Shown: positions 55,421-64,000, counted from the first letter of the stretch. The stretch is DNA of 64,000 nucleotides from CAWKMN01 sp963850765 (GCA_963850765.1 CAWKMN010000003.1:496001-560000); one strand, 5' to 3'. Notes: generated from the letters alone by a model not told the origin. Program-made: numbers and translations.

Positions 55421-55894
55421 ATGGCAGAAGAACAATTCCTGACGGCACAGGGTGCAGCCGACCTTCGCAAAGAGCTAGAGGATCTGGTCAGCGTCAAAAG
55501 ACCGGCGCTGGCCGCCCAACTGAAAGAGGCCATCAGCCAGGGGGATCTCTCTGAAAACGCTGACTATCATGATGCCAAAGAGCAGCAGGCGTTTTTAGAA
55601 GGGCGGATCCAATACCTGGAAAACCTGCTGCGCAGTGCCACCATTATCGACGAAGACGAAATCGGCAGCCCGACCGAGGTGCAGCCCGGCACGACCGTGA
55701 CGATCCAGGCCGAGGGCGAGCCGCCGGAGACGTACCGGATCGTCGGTGCGGCTGAAGCCGATCCACGCAATGGCAAAATCTCCAACGAAAGCCCCCTGGG
55801 ATCGGCGCTGTTGGGCCGGCGCAAGGGTGAATCCGTGCGCGTCCAGACGCCCGGCGGCGAATGGAAAGTCACCATCAAAAAGGTCACCCGCTGA
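55421..55894 (+). CDS. greA: Transcription elongation factor GreA
   Basis: 157 residues. It enters the RNA polymerase secondary channel and stimulates cleavage of backtracked RNA. The N-terminal coiled coil carries GDLSENADYHDAKE with the acidic tip, and the C-terminal FKBP-like domain ends in PLGSALLGRRKGESVRVQTP. GAGG precedes the ATG. It ends 8 bp before a terminator stem. Confidence 0.98.
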   Translation: MAEEQFLTAQGAADLRKELEDLVSVKRPALAAQLKEAISQGDLSENADYHDAKEQQAFLEGRIQYLENLLRSATIIDEDEIGSPTEVQPGTTVTIQAEGEPPETYRIVGAAEADPRNGKISNESPLGSALLGRRKGESVRVQTPGGEWKVTIKKVTR

Positions 55895-55902
55895 ACAAAA
55901 AA

Positions 55903-55929
55903 CAAGGAACCTGAAACCCAGGTTCCTTG
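55903..55929 (-). terminator. Terminator between greA and the convergent membrane-protein gene
   Basis: Perfect 11-bp stem CAAGGAACCTG (55903-55913) and CAGGTTCCTTG (55919-55929), 5-nt loop. Leftward transcripts continue into TTTTTTG; rightward ones have no T-run. Confidence 0.85.
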
Positions 55930-55956
55930 CTCACTCGCTTTATCAGCCAGCCGCGT

Positions 55957-57117
55957 TTAGTAATTCAGCAGCTCCGCCGTATCGCCGAAAGCAGCCGATG
56001 AGTCCGGCGGCAGGGTGCCTTCACCGAGATCGTCCTTGGGCCATGCCGCGATCTCGACCGTCAGGCGCTCGAAGAAACTGTGAGGCGGCAGCGGCCCTTC
56101 GCCATATTGCAGATCGATGATCCGCACGCGCAGGCGCAGCGTTTGCGTTTCCAGCACGGTGATCGCATTGGGCGCGGCCAGTACAGCTTCCCCCTTGGGA
56201 GCCAGCTTGGTCCGCAACGCCTGATCGTTATAGGCATGCTCGCTCATGAGCACCGAGGTGATCGTGCGAATGTCGTTTTTGTCGAACAGCCAGACCTCGA
56301 CCGCCGTCACCTTTTTCGGCTCGCCCACGCCGATCGTCTCGGAGATGCCCGATCCACATTCGCCCAGGAATTCGCCAGCCGGCGTTTCGATGCTGAACGA
56401 GTTATCATACAGGTCATTGCCATAGATGTAGGTGGACATGTACTGGGTAACGGGCGGCATCTCGCCGACAGCGGCAAAGTCCGTTTTCTGTTCAACCGCC
56501 GCGTGCCTGGCCGCGACCGAGGCTGTGTGGGCCGCGCTCGCCGTACCGGTGGGCAGGACAGCGCCCGGTCTCGCGGGAGCGGGTTTCGCCCACTTGCCGA
56601 TGGGAACCGCCCAGTAGAAGGTAAACAGCAGGGCGAGCAGGATACCGATGATGATGGTGCCGATAACACATCCCAGTGGTCCCAAAACCAGGCTGTTCAG
56701 AAAACTGGACTCGATCTTATCTGCCTGCGTTTCCGCGGCTGACTGGTTCTGCTGCGCGATACCCAGCAGGGCCTGAAGCTGGCCGGCAAGCTGCGGGCTG
56801 GTCGCTTGATTTTCATTGATGAGTTCCTGAATCATATCGGGCGTGATGCCGCCGTTCACCAGCTTACGCCGGGCCTCAGTTTCATCGTTGTATTGGGCAA
56901 ACTCGACGGCCGTCATTTTGATCCACTGGTCTTTATACCCATCCGCCAGATGGACCGGCTCGGCTTCGCGAAACTTGACGGGTGCTCCCTGATAGGCCCA
57001 GACCAGACCGAGGATCAGGCCCAACAGAACCAGGCCCAGCCGCCACAGGGACGGAGCTAACGAGCTCAAAGCTGCCTTTCCGATAATATTGAACTGACCT
57101 ACAAGGCCCTTGATCAT
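55957..57117 (-). CDS. Two-helix membrane protein of unknown function
   Basis: 386 residues. One helix near residues 24-42 and a second near 140-170 enclose a helical extracytoplasmic segment with Gln-rich amphipathic stretches (PQLAGQLQALLGIAQQNQSA). After an Ala/Thr/Pro linker, the C-terminal 180 residues form a globular domain containing YIYGNDLYDNSFSIETPAGE, predicted cytoplasmic from two crossings. No catalytic motif recognised. It stands alone, convergent with greA and divergent from the ABC operon. Confidence 0.8.
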   Translation of the reverse strand: MIKGLVGQFNIIGKAALSSLAPSLWRLGLVLLGLILGLVWAYQGAPVKFREAEPVHLADGYKDQWIKMTAVEFAQYNDETEARRKLVNGGITPDMIQELINENQATSPQLAGQLQALLGIAQQNQSAAETQADKIESSFLNSLVLGPLGCVIGTIIIGILLALLFTFYWAVPIGKWAKPAPARPGAVLPTGTASAAHTASVAARHAAVEQKTDFAAVGEMPPVTQYMSTYIYGNDLYDNSFSIETPAGEFLGECGSGISETIGVGEPKKVTAVEVWLFDKNDIRTITSVLMSEHAYNDQALRTKLAPKGEAVLAAPNAITVLETQTLRLRVRIIDLQYGEGPLPPHSFFERLTVEIAAWPKDDLGEGTLPPDSSAAFGDTAELLNY

Positions 57118-57267
57118 GTCCAGCCTTTCCCTTCCATGCCGCCACAGCCCGGCGGCAGCGTCGTCACCATCAATCTATTGCTGCCAAGCATTGTACATGA
57201 ACAGCATCTGCAAGACAAATCGGCAGACGAGTTTCTGTGATTATATTAAATTTGCTGCAAAATCGGG

Positions 57268-57295
57268 TTGCGAATCCGCAAATTATGAGTACAAT
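57268..57295 (+). promoter_or_regulatory. Promoter of the sugar ABC transporter operon
   Basis: TTGCGA (57268-57273), 16 bp, TACAAT (57290-57295), giving a leader of about 65 nt. A GACGCT/AGCGTC stem lies just after the start site (57304-57318). Confidence 0.65.
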
Positions 57296-57338
57296 AAAGA
57301 TTGGACGCTGAGAGCGTCGATTTGCATATTTGATTATG

Positions 57339-57350
57339 TAAACCGTTTTA
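57339..57350. promoter_or_regulatory. LacI-family-like operator in the ABC operon leader
   Basis: TAAACC/GTTTTA is a near-palindrome centred on CpG, the style of LacI/CcpA-family sugar operators. It lies between the predicted start site and the SD. No regulator gene is adjacent, so this is inference. Confidence 0.3.
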
Positions 57351-57367
57351 GTTGAAGGAGGCTTGGC

Positions 57368-58675
57368 ATGTTGAAGCGTTTGGCAGTGCTCTTCCTTGTC
57401 GCCATCATGGCCGTAGGCTTAATCCCCTCGGCGGGCGCGCAGGATGAGGCCCCGTGGTGCGGCACCGACGAAAACGTCGAAATTACTTTTATCGCCGGGA
57501 CGGTCGGTGGCGAACACGAAGTTTATGTGAAACTGGCTGAAAGATTTACGGCTGAAGTCTGCCCGAACATCACGGTGAACGTGGTGGAACGGCCCGAAAG
57601 CACGACTGAAACGCTTGCCCAATACCAGCAGTTCTTCGAGGGGCAAAGCGGCGAACTCGATCTCTTCATGGTGGATGTCGTCTGGCCCGCCATGATTGCC
57701 GAGCACCTGCTCGACCTGAACGAGTACCTCGATGCCGACATGCTCAGCCGCTTCTACCCGGCGTTGATTGACGCCTACACGGTAGAAGGTCGTCTGGTGG
57801 CGCTGCCCTGGTTTGCCGGCGCAGGCATGCTCTACTACCGTACCGACCTGCTGGAAAAGTACGGGCTGGAAGTTCCGCAGACCTGGGACGAACTGGGTGA
57901 AGCCGCCCGCACTATTCAGGAAGGCGAACGCGCCGAAGGTAACGATGCCTTCTGGGGTTATGTCTATCAGGGCGCGGCCTATGAAGGCCTGACCTGTGAT
58001 GCCCTCGAGTGGCAGGTTTCCAATGGCGGCGGCCGCATCATCAGCCCCGAAGGCGTGATCGAAGTGAACGACGAAGCCTCGATCGAGATCTTCGACAAGA
58101 TGGCGAGCTGGGTGGGTGATATTGTTCCGCCGGAAGTCCTGAACTACACCGAAGAGGAATCGCGCGGTGTCTGGCAGGCCGGTAACGCCGCCTTCATGCG
58201 CAACTGGGCGTATGCCTTTACGCTCGGCCAGGCCGAAGACAGCGTGATCAAGGATCAGTTCAACGTGGTGCCGCTGCCCGGCAACGAACCTGGCAAAAGC
58301 GCTGCGACCCTCGGTGGTTGGGGTCTGGCCGTCTCTAAGTACTCGGACACTCCCGAAGCCGCCACCGCTCTGGCGAACTGGCTGACCGAGTATGACGCCC
58401 TGGTTGAGTTCCACCTCGCGCGCGGCGAACAGCCCGTGCTGCCGGCCCTGTACGAAGATGCCGAACTCCAGGCCGCTCTGCCGTACCTGGCCTTCACCAG
58501 TGACATTCTGAACTTCGCCACCCCGCGTCCTGGTGTCGCCGGCACGCAGTATGCTGCCGTGTCCGAAGCTTACTACACCGCGGTGAACAATGTTCTCGCT
58601 GGCAATTCCGATGCCGCAACGGCCATGAGCGATCTCGAACTCTCGCTGGCCGATCTGGGCTTCGAGTTGCCCTAA
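57368..58675 (+). CDS. Sugar ABC transporter substrate-binding protein (family 1)
   Basis: 435 residues. A signal peptide (1-24, cleavage about SAGA-QD) leads into a type 1 solute-binding fold: ITFIAGTVGGEHEVY, LFMVDVVWPAMIAEHLLDL, and NVVPLPGNEPGKSAATLGGW. This layout fits maltose or trehalose-type sugar binders; the ligand is not known. There is no lipobox cysteine at the cleavage site, so it would be free or held by another means. SD GGAGG precedes the ATG. It is the first gene of the operon. Confidence 0.93.
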   Translation: MLKRLAVLFLVAIMAVGLIPSAGAQDEAPWCGTDENVEITFIAGTVGGEHEVYVKLAERFTAEVCPNITVNVVERPESTTETLAQYQQFFEGQSGELDLFMVDVVWPAMIAEHLLDLNEYLDADMLSRFYPALIDAYTVEGRLVALPWFAGAGMLYYRTDLLEKYGLEVPQTWDELGEAARTIQEGERAEGNDAFWGYVYQGAAYEGLTCDALEWQVSNGGGRIISPEGVIEVNDEASIEIFDKMASWVGDIVPPEVLNYTEEESRGVWQAGNAAFMRNWAYAFTLGQAEDSVIKDQFNVVPLPGNEPGKSAATLGGWGLAVSKYSDTPEAATALANWLTEYDALVEFHLARGEQPVLPALYEDAELQAALPYLAFTSDILNFATPRPGVAGTQYAAVSEAYYTAVNNVLAGNSDAATAMSDLELSLADLGFELP

Positions 58676-58710
58676 AGGCGAACCTGTAGTAGAACGAGAA
58701 TGACCGGGCT

Positions 58711-58732
58711 GGGGGCAGATTGTTCTGCCCCC
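58711..58732 (+). terminator. Hairpin between the binding-protein and permease genes
   Basis: GGGGGCAGA (58711-58719) pairs with TCTGCCCCC (58724-58732) without a T-run. It may partly terminate or protect the 3' end so that more binding protein than permease is made, a known ABC-operon arrangement. Confidence 0.6.
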
Positions 58733-58871
58733 GGCTGTTAAAAGCACCTGGGTGGTTCGCGCCAACCCTCAAGAGCAAAAAACACGGTGCGATCACCTGC
58801 GCCGCCTGATGGATCGACGACGTTCAAAACTAATAGCCGAATACTATTCACGGTTTTTAAGGAGGGCATCC

Positions 58872-60785
58872 ATGACTTTACTGCCGCCCGGTGGACGTCG
58901 TCGTCCCACCGAGCAGGAAACGATCGCCCTGGAATTGGTCAGCGGCCTGCTGATGGTGATTGGTTTTGCGGCTTTTGCCCTGCTCTTTTATGCCATCGCC
59001 ACGAACGATCAGATCCGCGAAGCCACACAAGGTCCCGACGTTCCAGGAATTGGTGTTCAAATCCGACAGGTTGAACCGGACGCTACCAGCGAGGACCAGA
59101 CCCCCTATTTCGAAATAATCCCCATTTCAGGAGGACAGGCAGCCGCGACCGGCCTGCGGGAGGGGGATCGCCTCGTGGCCGTTGATGGCGTGGAAGTAGC
59201 CGGCCTCACGCTCGCCGAAGTGACCGAGCTGGTCGAAGAGAATAACATCAAGCTTGAAAACGATGACTTTGCGATCGAGCTTGATTTCCTGCGTCCTCTG
59301 GCGGACGGCGAATTCGGAGAAGAATCGCGCACCGTGCAGAAGAACGTTGCGCCAACCACGACCATTGCTTACCTCCAAAGTTTTGGCTTGGTCGTGCCGG
59401 TGCTGGTTATCGTGCTCGGCGCTCTCATTTTCCGCCTGGGTGTGCGACTGCGCCGTTTTGATGTGCTGGCGGCTCGCTGGGCGGTTGTCGCATTCCTCTG
59501 GCTGATAGTCGGGTTGGTCGTAGCTGCGATCTGGGCTTTTTGGGTGAACGGCAAAGGCGGCCTGGTATCGGATGAGCCGTTCGACTTCGGAAATGCCTTC
59601 TCCCATGCCCTGCCCTTACTGCTGGCGATCATCCCGCTGGCTCTCGCATATCGCTGGCTGGGGCGGATCATGGAAGAGGTGTTCACGGGGGAAGAACCGC
59701 TCTCGTCGCGACAGACCCGCTTCGCCTGGACCTTGCTGGTTCCAACGCTGGTCGTGTTGGCCCTGGTCGCCGCCCGGCCTCTTGAACAGACCTTTATCAA
59801 AAGTCTGACGGATGACGAATTCGGCACGGCCAAGCCGGCACGTTTCATCGGCCTCGACAACTATACCAACCTGTTAAGCCTCAAGTTTACCACGGTGGAC
59901 TGTAGACAAGACGATAACGGCGACTGCGCACGCACGCCGAACGGCGCAATCGCCTGGGAAACGTCCGCGATCGAGGAGCAGGAACGGGCCAAGCTCCGTG
60001 AATTGACGAGTGACGAACGTCGAAACTACAAACGTTACGAGGTGGCGAGCACCTGGCAGTTACCGCGCAGTGACAGCGGGCTTAGGCTGCTTGGCAAGGA
60101 CCCGGTTTTTCTCAACTCTATCGGCAACACCCTGCGCTTTACCATCATGTCCGTGGTACTGGAGCTCATTCTCGGGCTGATTATTGCGATGGTCGTCAAT
60201 TCCAGCTTCAAGGGGCGCGGCCTGATGCGCGCCGCCATGCTGGTTCCGTGGGCGATCCCGACGGTTGTCTCGGCGGTGCTCTGGGAAACCATGCTGCGCG
60301 GCGATCAGACCGGCATCTTCAACAAGCTGCTGATGGACCTGGGTATCCTGGACAAACCCGAACAGTGGTTTGCGACCACTGGCCCCTGGATGAACTCGAT
60401 CGTCGCGGTGGACGTGTGGAAGACGTCGCCCTTCATGGCGCTCCTGCTGCTGGCCGGCCTGCAAATCATCCCCGGCGATCTCTACGAGGCGGCGTCGGTC
60501 GATGGCGCGTCCAAATTCCGCCAGTTCATCTCGATCACGCTGCCGCTGCTGCGCCCCACCATTGCGGTGGCGCTGATCTTCCGCACCCTCGACGCCCTGC
60601 GCGCGTTCGACGTGTTCCAGGTGCTGCTGGATACGACTCGCCCCTCGATGGCGAGTTACAACTATAACCAGCTTGTCCTGACGCGTGCGGATGGTTATGC
60701 GTCGGCCGTGGGCGTGATGATCTTCATCTTCATTTTCATTTTTACCATCCTGTATGTCAGGTTTGTGGGGATTGAGCGCGAATGA
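58872..60785 (+). CDS. MalF-type ABC sugar permease with N-terminal PDZ domain
   Basis: 637 residues, about twice a normal permease. Residues 24-43 form a helix. Residues 60-142 form a PDZ domain (GIGVQIRQVEP, GLREGDRLVAVDGVEVAGLT). Three helices follow (172-188, 203-223, 245-260). The ABC permease part starts near 284 and includes a conserved EAA loop, YEAASVDGASKFRQFISI (538-555), before the last helices. Helix topology puts the PDZ outside the cytoplasm. SD AAGGAGG precedes the ATG at 58872. The stop overlaps the next start (ATGA). The permease part should pass sugar together with the next gene. Confidence 0.92.
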   Translation: MTLLPPGGRRRPTEQETIALELVSGLLMVIGFAAFALLFYAIATNDQIREATQGPDVPGIGVQIRQVEPDATSEDQTPYFEIIPISGGQAAATGLREGDRLVAVDGVEVAGLTLAEVTELVEENNIKLENDDFAIELDFLRPLADGEFGEESRTVQKNVAPTTTIAYLQSFGLVVPVLVIVLGALIFRLGVRLRRFDVLAARWAVVAFLWLIVGLVVAAIWAFWVNGKGGLVSDEPFDFGNAFSHALPLLLAIIPLALAYRWLGRIMEEVFTGEEPLSSRQTRFAWTLLVPTLVVLALVAARPLEQTFIKSLTDDEFGTAKPARFIGLDNYTNLLSLKFTTVDCRQDDNGDCARTPNGAIAWETSAIEEQERAKLRELTSDERRNYKRYEVASTWQLPRSDSGLRLLGKDPVFLNSIGNTLRFTIMSVVLELILGLIIAMVVNSSFKGRGLMRAAMLVPWAIPTVVSAVLWETMLRGDQTGIFNKLLMDLGILDKPEQWFATTGPWMNSIVAVDVWKTSPFMALLLLAGLQIIPGDLYEAASVDGASKFRQFISITLPLLRPTIAVALIFRTLDALRAFDVFQVLLDTTRPSMASYNYNQLVLTRADGYASAVGVMIFIFIFIFTILYVRFVGIERE

Positions 60786-61687
60786 AAACCGAAGTGCTGC
60801 CTCTCAAAGAAAACAGGGGACAATCTCGAGTTTGGCTTCCTTCATCCCAGAAGCAGGTGGTCGAGATCATTGGCCGGGGGCTGTTCTGGCTGCTGGTGCT
60901 GCTGATCGCGTTTTACACCATGGCACCGTTTTTCTATGCGATCAGCGTCTCTTTCCGAACCAACGCTCAGGTGTTAGTCCAGGCGCGCTATTTGCCCGAA
61001 GATCTCCGGCTCGTCAACTACCAGAACCTGCTCAGTGATAATGATTTCATGCGCACGATGCTGAATTCAGCCGTGGTCGCCACCGTCACGGTGCTGCTGG
61101 CCCTGGTGATCGGCTCGTTCGCCGCTTATGCGCTGGGACGGGTGCGCTTCCGTGGGCGGATGGCCGTGCTCTATACCGTGCTGGCGATGACCATGTTCCC
61201 ACAGATCTCGATCTTGTCCGGCCTGTTTGCGATCGTCAACGATCTGGACATCTACGGATCAACCGCCGCGCTGATGTTCACCTATCCGATCTTCACGCTC
61301 CCGTTTACGGTTTGGGTGCTCACCAGCTTCTTCCAGGGATTGCCCGGCGAGATTGAACAGGCGGCGCTGGTGGATGGCGCAACGCCCTTCCAGACGTTCT
61401 GGCGGATCCTGGTCCCGCTGACTGCGCCGGCACTTGTGACCACCGGGCTGCTCGCGTTCATTTCCGCGTGGAACGAATACCTGTTTGCGCTGACTTTTAC
61501 GCTTGTCAGCAAAGCATCGCAGACGGTGCCGGTGGCGATCGCCAACTTCGGCGGCTACGGTTTCGAAGTCCCGATCGCGGATCGTATCGCGGCCACCGTC
61601 GTCGTGACCGTGCCGGTTCTTGTGCTGGTGCTTATCTTCCAGCGCCGGATCATCGAGGGCCTGACGTCGGGCGCTGTCAAAGGCTAG
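60782..61687 (+). CDS. MalG-type ABC sugar permease
   Basis: 301 residues and six helices. EAA loop: EQAALVDGATPFQTFWRILV. The start ATG overlaps the stop of the PDZ permease by ATGA, so the two are made together as a heterodimer. No ATP-binding subunit gene follows, so a shared MsmK/UgpC-type ATPase elsewhere is expected (family knowledge). Confidence 0.94.
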   Translation: MKTEVLPLKENRGQSRVWLPSSQKQVVEIIGRGLFWLLVLLIAFYTMAPFFYAISVSFRTNAQVLVQARYLPEDLRLVNYQNLLSDNDFMRTMLNSAVVATVTVLLALVIGSFAAYALGRVRFRGRMAVLYTVLAMTMFPQISILSGLFAIVNDLDIYGSTAALMFTYPIFTLPFTVWVLTSFFQGLPGEIEQAALVDGATPFQTFWRILVPLTAPALVTTGLLAFISAWNEYLFALTFTLVSKASQTVPVAIANFGGYGFEVPIADRIAATVVVTVPVLVLVLIFQRRIIEGLTSGAVKG

Positions 61688-61713
61688 AACTACCGACTGT
61701 AATCGAACGGATA

Positions 61714-61741
61714 GAGGGCCGATCATCGATCGGCTCTTTTT
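61714..61741 (+). terminator. Terminator of the sugar ABC operon
   Basis: GCCGATC (61718-61724) with GATCGGC (61728-61734), 3-nt loop, followed by TCTTTTTG. Confidence 0.85.
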
Positions 61742-61769
61742 GTGTCAGCCACCCGGCGGCAAAAATGCA

Positions 61770-61799
61770 TTGCCGTTTCACGACGTCATCAGGTAGAAT
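61770..61799 (+). promoter_or_regulatory. Promoter of the GNAT gene
   Basis: TTGCCG (61770-61775), 18 bp, TAGAAT (61794-61799). The expected start site falls at or next to the ATG at 61806, so the mRNA may be leaderless. Confidence 0.55.
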
Positions 61800-61805
61800 G
61801 CAGCT

Positions 61806-62363
61806 ATGTCGACCACACGAAAACGCAGCCAGTTCACGGTGCGCGAGCTGCGCGCCGACGCGGAGCTTCCCCTCTGCGCCCAGCTTGATCACACCTATCT
61901 CACCGACAATGTCTGGCAAACGGATATGCGCGAAGAAAACGATCAGACCGTGGTCCGCTTCCGCAGCGTGCGTTTGCCACGGACCATGTCGGCCATGTAT
62001 CCCCGCGACCGTGACAGCCTGCTCCGTTCGTGGGAAAAGCGCGATTGTTTTCTCGTCGCCGCGTCCGGGGATGTCCTGCTCGGGTATATCAACATGCGGA
62101 TTGGCGCGGACCGCAGCAAAGCCTGGATTCAGGATCTGGTGATCGACAAACCGTTTCGCCGCCGCCGGATTGCCAGCGCCCTGCTCGAACAGGCGGCACG
62201 TTGGGCAGCGCTGCACCACATTCAACACCTGACGATGGAGATGCAGACCAAGAATTTCCCTGGGATGCAGTTCGCGCGGGCCCAGGGTTTTGTCTTCTGT
62301 GGCTTTAACGACCACTACTACACCAATCAGGACATCGCGCTGTTTTTCGGGAAAAACTTGTAG
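61806..62363 (+). CDS. GNAT-family N-acetyltransferase
   Basis: 185 residues. The N-terminal strand is FTVRELRADAE. The acetyl-CoA motif A follows VIDKPFRRRRIASALLEQAA, with the RRRRIA P-loop-like turn, and motif B is NFPGMQFARAQGFVFCGFND. The substrate is unknown. There is no SD upstream. The partial 7TM-GAF sensor begins 15 bp after it. Confidence 0.88.
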   Translation: MSTTRKRSQFTVRELRADAELPLCAQLDHTYLTDNVWQTDMREENDQTVVRFRSVRLPRTMSAMYPRDRDSLLRSWEKRDCFLVAASGDVLLGYINMRIGADRSKAWIQDLVIDKPFRRRRIASALLEQAARWAALHHIQHLTMEMQTKNFPGMQFARAQGFVFCGFNDHYYTNQDIALFFGKNL

Positions 62364-62378
62364 TACAGGCTGACTTGT

Positions 62379-64000
62379 ATGGCGAATTCGGCTGACTTTC
62401 TGACTATCCTGGAATTGACCAATGAGACGCTGACCACCACCACGATCATCGTGTCGGCCTCCATTCTGCTGTATAACCTCGCGCGCGGTACGCGGGACCG
62501 GGTGACGCGCACATCCAGTGTGGTTTTGTTCTGCGTCATCATCACCTATTTGTCGGATGTCTTTATATCCCTGGCTCCCCATGGCAAATATCTGGAAGTC
62601 TGGCTGCGCGTTCAGTGGATCGGGATCGCGTTCGTCCCGGCGGCGTTAGTACACCTCTCCGACGCGCTGCTGGCGACCACCGGCCGCCCTTCGCGCGGGC
62701 GTCGCCGACTGGTGGTTCGCCTGTCCTATCTCATCAGCCTCGTGTTCACGCTCCTGGCGCTCCGATCGGATCTGATCGTGTCCGGCCCGGTCAAAGGCGA
62801 TCTGCCGCATCTGCAAGCCGGGCCGTTTTTCCCGGTTTATGTCGCCTATCTGCTGGTGATCACGTCCTTTGCGGTGATCAACGTCGTCCGGGCGCGCCGC
62901 CGCTGCCTGACTCGCTACACACACCGCCGCATGACCTATTTGCTGGCCGTCTTTCCCACCCCGGCGTATGGGCTTTTCCCCTACACATTGCTCGGCAGCC
63001 TGGGGGATGAGCGCGAAGCGCCACTGCTGATTGTGCTCAACCTTGCCAACCTGATCGTCATGCTGATGCTGGTCTTCATGGCCTACCCGCTGTCCTTCTT
63101 CGGGACAGAAAAGCCGGATCGTGTCATTAAGTCGCAGCTTTTGGAATTCATGCTGCGCGGCCCGCTGACCGGCGCGGCCATCCTGGCTGCGATCCTGTTT
63201 GTTCCGCGCGCCTCGAATGTGCTTGGCCTGGATGGCGATACGCTGGTGCCGTTTGTCGCGGTGACGGTGCTGCTGGTGCTCCAGTGGGGGATCACACTGA
63301 CGCTGCCCGTCCTCAAACGCTGGCTGGTTTACACGCGCGATCAGGAGGGCGCGCAGTGGATCCAGCAGCTCAGCGAGCGCCTGCTGACCCAGTCCGACGC
63401 GGTGCAGCTTCTCGAATCGATCCTGGCGGCGATCTGTGATCATCTGCGCGTGCCCAGTGCTTTTGTCGCCCGCCTCGAGCCGGACGGCGCGCAGCTTGTG
63501 CAGGTGGTTGGCGCGCTTGCCCCCTCCCCGGAGGCCCTGGCGACCGCTGACATCTCCACGCTGGTCAACGGAGCAAGCAACAACGGCACTCAGACGGAAG
63601 CCGAGTTGCCGCAAAGAGTTGGGAATATGTTTGTCTGGCGGTCCTATTGGCTGGTCCCACTGGCGTACTCGCACCCGGTCCACAACGGCGAGAGGCCCTC
63701 GCTGCTGGGCGTACTGGGCGTCTGGGCGCGCGCTTCTGTACCGGATCTGAACACCGAAGAACAGGAAACCTTTCACTCCCTGACCCAGCAGGCCGCGCGC
63801 GTGCTGGAAGGCGTGCAGAATCAGTCCGAGGTGTTTGTCATTCTGGAGGGGCTGGCCTCTCAGATGGACCTGATCCAACAACTGCGCGGTGTATCCCGTT
63901 ACGGGCGTGTCGCCGAATTACCCGGTCCGTCTGAGAATGTCACATCCGATCCCGAATTTGTAAATCACGTCAAAGACGCCCTGCGCGATTACTGGGGCGG
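62379..64000 (+). CDS. Multi-pass membrane sensor with GAF domain (3' truncated)
   Basis: 540 codons are open to the window end. The first ~330 residues hold about seven to eight membrane helices in the layout of 7TM sensor inputs (for example VWLRVQWIGIAFVPAALVHL). A GAF-like domain follows from about residue 340 (QLSERLLTQSDAVQLLESIL, then VPSAFVARLEPDGAQLVQVV). A histidine kinase or GGDEF output would be expected beyond the edge; this is inference. ATG at 62379 with a weak AGGC upstream, 15 bp after the GNAT gene. Confidence 0.82.
   Translation, partial: MANSADFLTILELTNETLTTTTIIVSASILLYNLARGTRDRVTRTSSVVLFCVIITYLSDVFISLAPHGKYLEVWLRVQWIGIAFVPAALVHLSDALLATTGRPSRGRRRLVVRLSYLISLVFTLLALRSDLIVSGPVKGDLPHLQAGPFFPVYVAYLLVITSFAVINVVRARRRCLTRYTHRRMTYLLAVFPTPAYGLFPYTLLGSLGDEREAPLLIVLNLANLIVMLMLVFMAYPLSFFGTEKPDRVIKSQLLEFMLRGPLTGAAILAAILFVPRASNVLGLDGDTLVPFVAVTVLLVLQWGITLTLPVLKRWLVYTRDQEGAQWIQQLSERLLTQSDAVQLLESILAAICDHLRVPSAFVARLEPDGAQLVQVVGALAPSPEALATADISTLVNGASNNGTQTEAELPQRVGNMFVWRSYWLVPLAYSHPVHNGERPSLLGVLGVWARASVPDLNTEEQETFHSLTQQAARVLEGVQNQSEVFVILEGLASQMDLIQQLRGVSRYGRVAELPGPSENVTSDPEFVNHVKDALRDYWG

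Overview
The window looks like about 64 kb of chromosome from an uncultured bacterium, most probably a Chloroflexota member of the Anaerolineae type. No rRNA gene is present, so this placement is inference. It rests on the gene mix: STAND/TPR and SARP-type regulators, SH3b-repeat and TPR/membrane proteins with no recognisable family, TrmFO, a PduO-type adenosyltransferase and a MalFG-type ABC operon. Starts are ATG, GTG and TTG, many with clear Shine-Dalgarno (SD) sequences. Several promoters match sigma70 boxes with 16-18 bp spacing. I saw no transposase, CRISPR array or prophage.

Layout, 1-24 kb: 3' part of a Ca2+-type P-ATPase; a leftward block with trpS, tRNA-Arg(TCG), a large STAND regulator, an unknown gene, smpB and two tandem S41 proteases; a rightward REC-GAF-histidine kinase; leftward TPR and five-repeat SH3b envelope proteins and tRNA-Leu(GAG); rightward plsX-fabF; a lytic transglycosylase; then trmFO, a soluble histidine kinase, hflX and a small membrane protein. 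At 23.1-24.86 kb lie a Xer-type tyrosine recombinase and a gene-poor, AT-rich 600 bp stretch. That stretch holds two dif-like inverted repeats and a perfect TGTGA-N6-TCACA palindrome. Hand-counted base composition suggests a G-over-C to C-over-G change on the + strand across this locus, so it may be the replication terminus or an assembly join.

Layout, 25-64 kb: ribokinase, a response regulator and a cobalamin adenosyltransferase in one operon; aconitase; two unknown proteins with possible winged helices; tRNA-Arg(TCT); a MalT/SARP-like regulator; a cluster of small genes with hpt, cca and rsmD; a UroD-like gene; a Ser/Thr kinase; ftsH; a HAD phosphatase; an acyl-CoA ligase; a catalytically dead recombinase-fold protein; rlmI-ligA; an SH3 protein; a PHP phosphoesterase; uvrB; a dGTPase; greA; and a sugar ABC operon. 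The first permease of that operon carries an N-terminal PDZ domain, which is unusual. The window ends inside a 7TM-GAF sensor.

Two cautions apply. First, at least ten single-base-type frameshifts fall in genes between 28.6 and 53.9 kb (acnA twice, a hypothetical, the SARP gene, the UroD-like gene, the kinase, ftsH, the acyl-CoA ligase, the SH3 gene and uvrB), while none is seen before 28 kb. Sequencing or assembly error is as likely as gene decay. Second, hflX has no conventional start codon at the place its SD and family conservation predict.
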